A DNA stretch of 64,000 nucleotides from an uncultured Erysipelotrichaceae bacterium (GTDB taxonomy: Bacteria > Bacillota_I > Bacilli_A > Erysipelotrichales > Erysipelotrichaceae). The stretch lies in assembly GCA_934725085.1 (NCBI GenBank), contig CAKVAL010000001.1, positions 124,001 through 188,000 on the forward strand, written 5' to 3'. Both the position numbers and the translations under genes were made by a program. Of this stretch, positions 28,977 to 36,772 are shown in pieces (within the stretch, counting starts at the first letter, position 1; every line of letters starts with the position of its first letter). The notes beneath the pieces are model-generated. The model searched no databases. It saw only the letters and a list, made by a program, of their open reading frames with translations, and was not told the DNA's origin.

Positions 28977-30407
28977 ATGAATAAAGTATTAAAAACAATT
29001 TGGAATTTATTGAAAATAGCTATGGGTGTATGTGTAATATGTAGTACTTTTTATTTTGGTTATAATTTTTTGAGTAGCAAATTCAGAAATCCTGATGCTT
29101 ATTATAACGATTCATTCCATAATTTACTTGAAGATAGCATGGATGTTATTGTGCTTGGTTCAAGTCATGCACAATATTCTTTTTCACCTACTTTCTTTTA
29201 TGAAGATACGGGTTTATATGCTTACACGTTGGGTAGTGCTTGTCAGCCACTAGAGGTTTCTTATCAAATGTTAAGAGAAGCTTTAAAGACCCAAAGTCCT
29301 AAGCTTGTAATTTTAGAGACTTATACCGCCACGCCACTAAGGAGTGCTTGTGAGGCTGATAGTTGTTATGTAACGGCTGAGTATCAAATGAGGGGTATGG
29401 AAAAGATTAATACTATTAATTATCTTCCTGAAGAAAAAGCTGCTTCTTATCGTAATGATTTTATGAATTATCATAATGATTGGAGGACTAAGGAATCTTT
29501 TGATTTCTTGTTTGAAGAGGATGATAAGAGCATTGATCAATCATTTGGCTATATACCATTAGAATCTGATTATAGATATGATAATTGGTGGCATAATAGT
29601 GTCTTTAATGATAGAAGTAGTGATGTAGAGCTAGATAAATTGGATTTAGAATCTTTGAATAATATTTTGAATCTATGTAGAGAAAATGATATTGAACTCT
29701 TAATGTATTTTGTGCCTATGGATATGCTTGATGAATTAAATCAAAAGTATCGTTATAAGGTTTGGGATTATTGTGATGAGAATAATGTTAAGTATGTTGA
29801 TTTTGCAATTTTGAGTAATGAATTAGATTATCGTATTCCTATTCATAATGATGGTTTTCATTCTAGAGTCACTGGAGCTAGTATTACGACTTCTTATTTA
29901 GCTAATTTTATTAAAGAAAATGGATATGAATTTAACCATAGTGATAACGGACTATTAAATGACTTATATAACTATTATATTGATTATTATAGTTATGCTT
30001 TGCTCAATGGTGAGCATAATCCAGATAAATATTTGAATCGTATTGTTAAATATCCTTATCTTAAATTGGTTAGATATCAGGGAACTGTGTTAAATAGAAG
30101 ATTAAAAGATGTCTTTAATGACATGGGTTTGCTTGATTTGAATGAAGGCGAAAATTATTATGCCATTATATATGGGAATGATATTTTGGCTTGTGACAAA
30201 CATCCAATAAGTTATGATTTAGATGGTCATCATATTGAGCTTAATTACGATGGCGCTTATTTCGATGGAGAAGAAATATCGAGTGGCAATGATTTGAGTA
30301 TGGCAATTTTTTATAAAGATTATTCTAGTAAAACAGTTAAGACAATGTCTTATTCAAATGGTTTGTTGTGGGATACTTATTATGATTTTGACTACAATCA
30401 TAAATAA
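28977..30407 (+). CDS. Membrane-anchored SGNH/DltD-like partner of the MBOAT protein
   Basis: From the ATG at 28977 it has 476 residues (a GTG at 28965 in frame overlaps the MBOAT gene). One N-terminal helix is followed by an external domain with IVLGSSHAQYSFSP near residue 55, a block I motif (GSSHA) of SGNH hydrolases, and I-H-N-D-G-F-H-S around residue 290, which should supply the Asp/His. Such proteins complete acyl transfer on the outer face, as AlgX/PatB/DltD do. The last 120 residues form an extra domain not recognised. It ends the operon 26654-30407. Confidence 0.75.
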   Translation: MNKVLKTIWNLLKIAMGVCVICSTFYFGYNFLSSKFRNPDAYYNDSFHNLLEDSMDVIVLGSSHAQYSFSPTFFYEDTGLYAYTLGSACQPLEVSYQMLREALKTQSPKLVILETYTATPLRSACEADSCYVTAEYQMRGMEKINTINYLPEEKAASYRNDFMNYHNDWRTKESFDFLFEEDDKSIDQSFGYIPLESDYRYDNWWHNSVFNDRSSDVELDKLDLESLNNILNLCRENDIELLMYFVPMDMLDELNQKYRYKVWDYCDENNVKYVDFAILSNELDYRIPIHNDGFHSRVTGASITTSYLANFIKENGYEFNHSDNGLLNDLYNYYIDYYSYALLNGEHNPDKYLNRIVKYPYLKLVRYQGTVLNRRLKDVFNDMGLLDLNEGENYYAIIYGNDILACDKHPISYDLDGHHIELNYDGAYFDGEEISSGNDLSMAIFYKDYSSKTVKTMSYSNGLLWDTYYDFDYNHK

Positions 30408-30455
30408 CTTTTTAGTGATACAGATAATACAGAGTTGTTATTATTTGAAGGAAGG

Positions 30456-30464
30456 TGTTACAAT
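30456..30464 (+). promoter_or_regulatory. Extended -10 box (TGTTACAAT), 8 nt before the ATG at 30473
   Basis: TGTTACAAT ends 8 nt before the ATG, and TTGTTA about 18 nt upstream could be a -35. The eight bases TGTTACAA are shared with the tandem repeat upstream of the HTH-Ugd gene. GAAGGAAGG lies upstream of the -10 and therefore outside the predicted mRNA. Confidence 0.5.
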
Positions 30465-30472
30465 AACGTGGT

Positions 30473-31171
30473 ATGAAAAAATTATTTAAGAACCCTAAGA
30501 CAAGAAAGAGAAATTTAATTCTTGCAATTCTGCCCTTTGTTATAGTGGCTGGCATATGTGGCTTTATAGCATTTAAGTCTGTTAGTTCTATTAGTGGTAA
30601 TGCCCAAGGGACTTCAAAAGATTCTTATAAGGATTCTATTGATTCCATGGATTATCATCTAAGAAGCAATGCGACTAAGTATCAAACTGAGCTTTTTAAA
30701 GATTTAACTAAAGCGGTTGAAGATGGAAGCGATAAGTATGAGATCGCAAGATTAGTTGCTGAAAACTATGTTGCGGATTTTTATACATGGTCAAATAAAG
30801 ATGGTACATATGATGTAGGTGGTATGTATTATGTTTATTCACCACAAAAAACCACTATTTATACTCAAGCTCGTAATACATACTATAAGTATGTTTCTTA
30901 TTATATTAATCAATTTGGTGCTAAGAACTTGTTGGAGGTTGAGAATATAACATCAACTCTTGGTGATAAGGTTGGCACATATGAATTTGAAGGTAAGAAA
31001 TATGATTCTTATTTTGTAACTTGTGAATGGACGTATAAGAATGAAGATACTTTTAATAGTGTGGATGTAACAACAAATGGTGAGAGTGATAAGTTTGTTA
31101 AAAAGGAATATTTTACAATTATCGAAAAAGATGGGCGTTTTGAAATTGTTCAAGCGTATGGTGATAACTAA
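30473..31171 (+). CDS. Membrane-anchored extracytoplasmic protein, unknown function
   Basis: A 232-residue protein with a basic N-terminus, one transmembrane helix (about residues 15-35) and an external domain of about 195 residues rich in Tyr, Lys and Asp. No family is recognised. The external part has mixed alpha then beta character, ending in strands like those of NTF2-like or SnoaL domains (E-Y-F-T-I-I-E-K-D-G-R-F-E-I), but this is only an impression. Its stop overlaps the LCP gene start by 1 nt, so the two are probably co-translated and may work together in linking polymer to the wall. Confidence 0.6.
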   Translation: MKKLFKNPKTRKRNLILAILPFVIVAGICGFIAFKSVSSISGNAQGTSKDSYKDSIDSMDYHLRSNATKYQTELFKDLTKAVEDGSDKYEIARLVAENYVADFYTWSNKDGTYDVGGMYYVYSPQKTTIYTQARNTYYKYVSYYINQFGAKNLLEVENITSTLGDKVGTYEFEGKKYDSYFVTCEWTYKNEDTFNSVDVTTNGESDKFVKKEYFTIIEKDGRFEIVQAYGDN

Positions 31172-33663
31172 TGAAGAAGAGTGTAATGAATAAGCAAAAA
31201 GCTTTAAGTATAGGTTCTTTGGCAACAGCAATATTAGCTCATATTGCGGTAATTTTGTTTGTTGTTCTTGCGAGAGGATATTTTAACTTAGATGTTAAAA
31301 TAATCGCTTGTTTATTGGTTATTATTGTTTGTGTATTAATTATCATTGATATTCTTCTTTTCTATGGAATGAAATTCAAGGATATCATATCTAGAACTGT
31401 AATTATTGTGTTGTCAGTACTAATGATGGTTGTTGGTTTTGGTGGCAGTTATTATGTTTCTAAAGTCAATAAAGCTGTTAATAATGCGATTGAAAATACT
31501 GGTACAGACCAATATGAAACAATTAGTGGTTCCTTTGTATATTACAGTGAGAATGGGACAGTTAAATATAAAGATTTAGATTCATTAAAATCAGCATCTA
31601 ATCTAAAAGTGGGTGTTGTCTTTGATGATGGTATCGGTGTGGCTACTGCTGCTCAAAAGTTAATGGAAGATGAAGGCATCAAAGCAACTGTTACTACATA
31701 TAGTAGTAGTGAAGAACTGCTAGGTAATTTAATTGGCAATGGTACCGACGAAATTGATGTTGCGGTTTTCCCTTCTTCATATAGACAAAGATGGTTAGCT
31801 GATGAAGAAGTTGACTATGCTCAATATCTAGATCATGTTTATGATTTCCACAAGTTTGAAGATAAAGTAAAAACTGGTGAAAACAAGAATGCTAATAAGG
31901 ATTTATATACTGAACCATTTAATATCTTGTTAATTGGTTTTGCGCCTGAAGATGAAGCTATGACTGTTGGTCTTGCTGACTCTATTATTGTAGCAACTGT
32001 AAATCCTCAAACATTTACCGTATCTTTAACATCTATCGCAAGAGATACTTATACAAAATTAGCTTGCGCTCCAAATAGTGAAAGACAAAAGATTAATGCA
32101 GCAAGAGCTTATAGTAGACAATGTTTAATGGATACTGTAGGCGAATTGCTAGATATTGATATTGATTACTACATGGAAGTTAATTTCTTGGGTGTTGTTG
32201 AAATAGTTGATGCTATTGGTGGTATCGTAGTTAACAATCCGGTTGAATTCGTAGGTCAAACAGCTTCTGGTATTAGAGGTGAATTTACAGTTCTAGTTCC
32301 AGCTGGTGAAAATGTTTTCTGTGATGGTGAAATGGCTCTAGCTTTTGCAAGAGAAAGACACGCTATGCCTAATGGTGATTTCGATCGTCAAAAGCATCAA
32401 CAAGAAGTAATTGCTCGTATTGCTGAAAAGTTACTTGGTATGAATGACGTTAATAAGGCTTTAAAAGTCATGGAAGCTGCTGGTAAGAACTTTACAACTA
32501 ACTTAAGTTTGAACCAATTAACTGGCATTTTCAGTTACATCATCAATCATAAGAACACAATTGGCATTCCAACATTTAATATGATTGATATGCAAAGCAT
32601 GAGAGTAACTGGTTATTCTTCTTGGTATTATAGTTATGTTATGAGACTTCCTCAATGGATTTATCGTTTATATAATGGTTCAATTCAAGAATGTAAAGAT
32701 CGTATCAATGATGTAATGAATAATTATTCCGTTAGCGATATAAAACAAGAAAGTTATATGAAGTTCTTTGTGGAATATCCATATAGCAGAGGTCAATTGT
32801 ACTCAAATTACTTTAATGAGGAACAAGTTCATGAGAAGATGCCTGCTTGCTATCCGTTGTTTGTGGGTAAGGATTTAGCTACTGCGATGAGTTTAGCCCA
32901 AGCTCAAGGCATCAACTTGGATATCAAATATATTGAACCAGGTAGTGAGGGATATAACGAGTCTCTAGATGGCCAAGTTATTGATCAATATCCTCGTCAG
33001 GGTGCTCTTGTTGAGGAATATCCAACAGGTTCTATTACATTCATGGGCTCTAATGATCCTAACTTTGTACCTGAATATACTGTTGAAAATTGTAATGATG
33101 AGGCAAGTTGTATTGCGTTCGCTAATGCTAAGGGTATCGGCTATAAGAAAGTAGCTGTTTACGATGCTAATAACGAGCATAAGGAAGGCGAGTTCAATGG
33201 CACTAACTATAAGAATGGTGATAAGATTAAGAAAGATGCAACTTTAGAAATCTATTTATGGACAAAGGAAATTGCGGTTCCATCATTTACCGCTGGTACT
33301 AAGTTAGCTGACTATGAAGCTGCATTAACTAAACTTGGATTAAAGTATTCAGAGGCTGCAAGTGCAGATGGCGCAACTGAGGCAAATAATGGTACTGTTA
33401 AGAGTATTAGCCCAGCTGCAGGTGCTAAGGCTAAGACTGGCGATACTATTGCGATTACATATTTTAAGTATACCGCAACTACACCTACACCAAGCCCAAG
33501 TCCAGAGCCTAGTCCTAGTCCAAGCCCTGAACCTAGTCCTAGTCCAGAGCCAAGCCCTGAACCAAGTCCAGAGCCAAGCCCTGAACCAACTCCAAGCCCA
33601 GAACCTACTCAAGAACCTAGCCAAAGTCCTGAGCAATCTGGTGAGCCTACCCCAGAAGCATAA
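31171..33663 (+). CDS. LytR-CpsA-Psr family protein with PASTA-like repeats and Pro-rich tail
   Basis: An 830-residue protein. Residues 1-95 hold three membrane helices. A globular external domain (about 140-215, starting K-V-G-V-V-F-D-D-G) precedes the LCP domain (about 245-410), where D-S-I-I-V-A-T-V-N-P, S-I-A-R-D-T-Y and F-A-R-E-R-H mark the lipid- and magnesium-binding site. Two or three PASTA-like units follow (about 565-775; for example V-I-D-Q-Y-P-R-Q-G), then a Pro/Ser/Glu tail. LCP enzymes move lipid-linked glycopolymers onto peptidoglycan, so this is the likely wall-attachment step for the polymer. PASTA units after an LCP domain could direct it to peptidoglycan. Confidence 0.88.
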   Translation: MKKSVMNKQKALSIGSLATAILAHIAVILFVVLARGYFNLDVKIIACLLVIIVCVLIIIDILLFYGMKFKDIISRTVIIVLSVLMMVVGFGGSYYVSKVNKAVNNAIENTGTDQYETISGSFVYYSENGTVKYKDLDSLKSASNLKVGVVFDDGIGVATAAQKLMEDEGIKATVTTYSSSEELLGNLIGNGTDEIDVAVFPSSYRQRWLADEEVDYAQYLDHVYDFHKFEDKVKTGENKNANKDLYTEPFNILLIGFAPEDEAMTVGLADSIIVATVNPQTFTVSLTSIARDTYTKLACAPNSERQKINAARAYSRQCLMDTVGELLDIDIDYYMEVNFLGVVEIVDAIGGIVVNNPVEFVGQTASGIRGEFTVLVPAGENVFCDGEMALAFARERHAMPNGDFDRQKHQQEVIARIAEKLLGMNDVNKALKVMEAAGKNFTTNLSLNQLTGIFSYIINHKNTIGIPTFNMIDMQSMRVTGYSSWYYSYVMRLPQWIYRLYNGSIQECKDRINDVMNNYSVSDIKQESYMKFFVEYPYSRGQLYSNYFNEEQVHEKMPACYPLFVGKDLATAMSLAQAQGINLDIKYIEPGSEGYNESLDGQVIDQYPRQGALVEEYPTGSITFMGSNDPNFVPEYTVENCNDEASCIAFANAKGIGYKKVAVYDANNEHKEGEFNGTNYKNGDKIKKDATLEIYLWTKEIAVPSFTAGTKLADYEAALTKLGLKYSEAASADGATEANNGTVKSISPAAGAKAKTGDTIAITYFKYTATTPTPSPSPEPSPSPSPEPSPSPEPSPEPSPEPSPEPTPSPEPTQEPSQSPEQSGEPTPEA
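33481..33660 (+). repeat. Low-complexity coding repeat (Pro-Ser-Pro-Glu)
   Basis: About 180 bp of degenerate 6- and 12-bp units built on CCAAGT/CCAGAG and CCAAGC/CCTGAA, encoding a P-S-P-E-P-S tail at the C-terminus of the LCP protein. Codons for Pro and Ser alternate, so the repeat keeps the protein but not an exact DNA unit. It is a likely site of length variation. Confidence 0.85.
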
Positions 33664-33673
33664 AAAATATTTT

Positions 33674-33703
33674 AAACTCGTTGAAAATTCAACGAGTTTT
33701 CTA
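33674..33703 (+). terminator. Hairpin terminator after the LCP gene
   Basis: AAACTCGTTG (33674-33683) pairs perfectly with CAACGAGTTT (33690-33699) across a six-base loop, followed by a short T-run. It lies 10 nt after the LCP stop and just before the GH9 ribosome-binding site, so it may be partial. Confidence 0.75.
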
Positions 33704-33716
33704 AAAGGAGAGTAAA

Positions 33717-35786
33717 ATGAAGAAGATATTTTTACTTTTAATGATTGTTCTATTATGTTCTTGTAGTATAAATGAAAAAGAAGAAGAACCAATAGATGAA
33801 GATGATAGTGTTGAAGAAGTAGATGAAATAGTTAATGTCTATAACTATGATAATCTTCCATATGAAACTTTTAAACCATATGAGGAAACATTTAATAATA
33901 ATGTTGCCTGGACATTAGATGGTGATGGTACTTTTGTATCCGATGTGAATAAGAAAAGCATTATTGTTAATAGTGGTGTTGTTACTTTAAACAGTAGTCC
34001 TTTTATGATGAAAAATGGTAATTATAATGTTTCTTTTTCTAGCAGTGTTAAGGGACATATTAAAATAGCTTCTAATGATGAAATATATTTAGATACTGAT
34101 TTTGAAAGTGGTAATGTTTCTTTTGACTATCATTTATCGGAAATAAACTATGAAGTGGTAATTAGTTTAAGTTTTGGTGATAGCAGTGAAGTAAATGATT
34201 TTAGTATCTCTTGCGATAATAAAGTATATGGTGCTTTAATTAATCAAGTAACTTATTTAGATAAATTAAATAAACAGGTAGTCTTCAATAATAACCCAGG
34301 AAATTACTTTGGTGTTTATAGTGCCTTAGATGATTCTTTGGTGTATGTAGGGAATACATCAGAAGCTATATTTGAAAATGATACTAATCAATGGTTACAT
34401 AAAGGATATTTTGCTGATTTGGATCTGGATGGTGAATACTATATTAAGAGTGAGTTTGGGTACTATTCAAGAGTATTTAAAATAGGTGATAGTTATAACG
34501 ATTTATTTGACAGCGCTCTAGAGGCTATTTATGTTCAAAGATGTGGCCATACTACCGAAGGGGTTTTAGGTCATCCTGCCTGCCATATTAAACCTAGCAA
34601 GGTGTTTACATATCTAAAAGATGAATATATCGATACAACAGGTGGTTGGCATGATGCGGGTGATTATGGCAAGTATGGTGTTATTGAAGATAAAGTAATT
34701 GCTGATTTATTATTCTCTTATTTATATGGTGACAACAAGGATGAAAAGCTTGTTGATGAAATTAAGTTTGGTTTAAATTATATTTTGAAACTACAAAAAG
34801 AAGATGGCTCAGTCTACAATAAAGTTACTAGTAAAAACTTCGCAAACTTTATTTCACCTGAATTAGATGAACAAGAAACATATTTATTAAGTTCTTGGAC
34901 TTCGGTAACCTCTTCTTTTGCGGGAGTTACAGGATTGGCTTATGAGGCTTTTAAAGATAGTGATAAGGAACTTGCTGATAAATGTTTAAAGTCATTTAAT
35001 AAGGCTATTGAATACTTAGAAAAAAACCAAAACGCTTCTAATGAAGTAAATCCAGATGGCTTTAACGTTGGTACTTATTATGTGAATGATGAGAGCGATG
35101 AAAGACTTTTTGCGTATGGTGTAGCTTATAAGTTGACTAAAAAGAATAAGTATAAGGAATTATGTATGCAATTGTTAAACAAAGGAATAGATGAAAGTGA
35201 TTCAGTTGCTAATTGTCGCACCTATGCATATGTAATATTATTAGATAGTCTAGAGTACAATAGTGATTTTTATAATCAGGTAAAAGACAAGTTTGAATCT
35301 GAATGTAACAATACATGTGACGGTGTAGCCGCTAATGTTTATGCTTATCCATATTTGGCATATTATTGGGGATCTAACCAACATGTATGCGAAGCTATAA
35401 ACAAATTATTATTGGCATCAAGATACTTTAAAGATGAAAGATATGTAGTAAAGGCAAGTGAAATGATCGATTATATCCTTGGCTTAAATGTATTAGATAT
35501 GTCTTTTATTTGGGGTTATGGTTATAAGTATCCACAATCAATCCATTCTCGTTTAGCTTATGCTAAGGGACAAAAGATGATTAAAGGCGCAATGTGCAAT
35601 GGTGTAGACCAATTATTAAGTGATGGTGAAATAGGCAAGTACTTCAGTGAAGATTCTCCAATCGCAACTAGATTTGTAGATAATAGTGATAGCTATTCTA
35701 ATGTAGAACCGGCAATAAACTATAATTCTGCCCTTTATTTATCATTAAGTTTATTAGAGTACGCCAATAGAAAGCCTATTCAATAG
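33717..35786 (+). CDS. GH9-family (cellulase-like) lipoprotein
   Basis: A 689-residue protein with a lipoprotein signal (lipobox LCSC, Cys16) and an acidic linker. Residues about 45-260 look like beta-sandwich modules, the second like the Ig-like domain often found before GH9 catalytic domains. From about 270 comes a GH9-type domain: GGWHDAGDYGKYG at 309-321, with Asp313 and Asp316 as nucleophile-side residues, YPQSIHSR near 610, and Glu664 in NVEPAINYNSALYLSL as the proton donor. It would cut a beta-glycan at the cell surface. Its place in the locus suggests trimming or release of the polymer, not growth on cellulose. AAGGAG at 33705-33710 supports the start. Confidence 0.8.
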   Translation: MKKIFLLLMIVLLCSCSINEKEEEPIDEDDSVEEVDEIVNVYNYDNLPYETFKPYEETFNNNVAWTLDGDGTFVSDVNKKSIIVNSGVVTLNSSPFMMKNGNYNVSFSSSVKGHIKIASNDEIYLDTDFESGNVSFDYHLSEINYEVVISLSFGDSSEVNDFSISCDNKVYGALINQVTYLDKLNKQVVFNNNPGNYFGVYSALDDSLVYVGNTSEAIFENDTNQWLHKGYFADLDLDGEYYIKSEFGYYSRVFKIGDSYNDLFDSALEAIYVQRCGHTTEGVLGHPACHIKPSKVFTYLKDEYIDTTGGWHDAGDYGKYGVIEDKVIADLLFSYLYGDNKDEKLVDEIKFGLNYILKLQKEDGSVYNKVTSKNFANFISPELDEQETYLLSSWTSVTSSFAGVTGLAYEAFKDSDKELADKCLKSFNKAIEYLEKNQNASNEVNPDGFNVGTYYVNDESDERLFAYGVAYKLTKKNKYKELCMQLLNKGIDESDSVANCRTYAYVILLDSLEYNSDFYNQVKDKFESECNNTCDGVAANVYAYPYLAYYWGSNQHVCEAINKLLLASRYFKDERYVVKASEMIDYILGLNVLDMSFIWGYGYKYPQSIHSRLAYAKGQKMIKGAMCNGVDQLLSDGEIGKYFSEDSPIATRFVDNSDSYSNVEPAINYNSALYLSLSLLEYANRKPIQ

Positions 35787-35792
35787 TATAAT
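35787..35792 (+). promoter_or_regulatory. -10 box (TATAAT), 8 nt before the ATG at 35801
   Basis: TATAAT begins directly after the GH9 stop codon and ends 8 nt before the next ATG; no Shine-Dalgarno sequence lies between. Its -35 region would fall inside the GH9 coding sequence. Confidence 0.5.
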
Positions 35793-35800
35793 TATTAAGT

Positions 35801-36772
35801 ATGTATAAATTAACAATTGTAGTAGCTATATATAATGTTGAAAACTATCTAAAGAAATGTTTAGATTCTTTAGCTGATCAAACAAGTGATGACTATGAAG
35901 TCTTTTGTGTAAATGATGGCTCTACCGATAAGAGTAGAGATATCATCTTGAGTTATTTAGACAATAAGAAGTTTAAATTATTAGATAAAACTAATGGTGG
36001 GTTGAGTGATGCGAGAAACTATGGAATAGAGAGATGTAATAGTAAATATATTTCTTTTATTGATGGTGATGACTTTGTAGAAAATAATTATGTAGAAACA
36101 ATTATCAATACCTTAGACAAAGATAAGAGCGATATGATGGTCTTTTCTTATAACCAATATTATCTAGCCAATGGTAACAAGGAACTTGTTGGTTTAAAAG
36201 TTGAAAATGGTGTCTATAAGCTAAAAGATAAAAAAGAATTATTAGCTTATACACCAAATGCTGCTTGGAATAAGGCTTATAAGGCTTCTTTATTTAAAGA
36301 TAATAAGATACTTTATCCATATGGATATCGTCATCAAGACATGGGAACTACTCCTAAGTTATTGTTAAAGGCTAAAAGCATTTCTTATGTAGATATACCT
36401 TTATATAACTATCTAATTGATAGACCAAATAATATAACAGCTCAAATCGATAAGAAACTATATCATATTATTGATATGGCTAAAGAAGTTATGGACTACT
36501 ATATATCAGAAAACTGTTTTGATGAATATGTTGATGAATTTGCCTATTTGATTAAAAGAAACTTCATTCAATCATTAAGAAAATCAATGAAGTTACAAGA
36601 TAAGAAATTTGTCTATCAATTCATAGATGATATCTTCGATGCAGAAGATAAATACTTCAAAAACAGTAAAGATATCTATCATGTTAATGAAGAAAAGGGT
36701 GATGATGTTTATTTGTCACGTATTAAATGTAAGCTATATTATGCACTAAAGAGGTTGAAAAATGGAAAATAA
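35801..36772 (+). CDS. Family 2 glycosyltransferase (SDARNYG subgroup)
   Basis: A 323-residue GT2 enzyme with TIVVAIYNVENYLKKCLDSL at the N-terminus, VNDGSTDKS, TNGGLSDARNYGI near residue 67 and FIDGDDFV near residue 88. A-A-W-N-K-A-Y-K and Y-G-Y-R-H-Q-D-M follow; the usual Y-E-D is changed to H-Q-D here. It overlaps the next gene by 11 nt. Gene order (SDARN type then GGYGSV type) and the close -10 box match the pair at 19644-21589. Substrate unknown. Confidence 0.9.
   Translation: MYKLTIVVAIYNVENYLKKCLDSLADQTSDDYEVFCVNDGSTDKSRDIILSYLDNKKFKLLDKTNGGLSDARNYGIERCNSKYISFIDGDDFVENNYVETIINTLDKDKSDMMVFSYNQYYLANGNKELVGLKVENGVYKLKDKKELLAYTPNAAWNKAYKASLFKDNKILYPYGYRHQDMGTTPKLLLKAKSISYVDIPLYNYLIDRPNNITAQIDKKLYHIIDMAKEVMDYYISENCFDEYVDEFAYLIKRNFIQSLRKSMKLQDKKFVYQFIDDIFDAEDKYFKNSKDIYHVNEEKGDDVYLSRIKCKLYYALKRLKNGK

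Noticed and set aside
33349..33792. Opposite-strand and alternate-frame ORFs over the LCP Pro-rich tail
   Set aside because: They arise from the repeat composition (Trp/Arg- or Leu/Gln-rich readings) and have no start signals or domain content.
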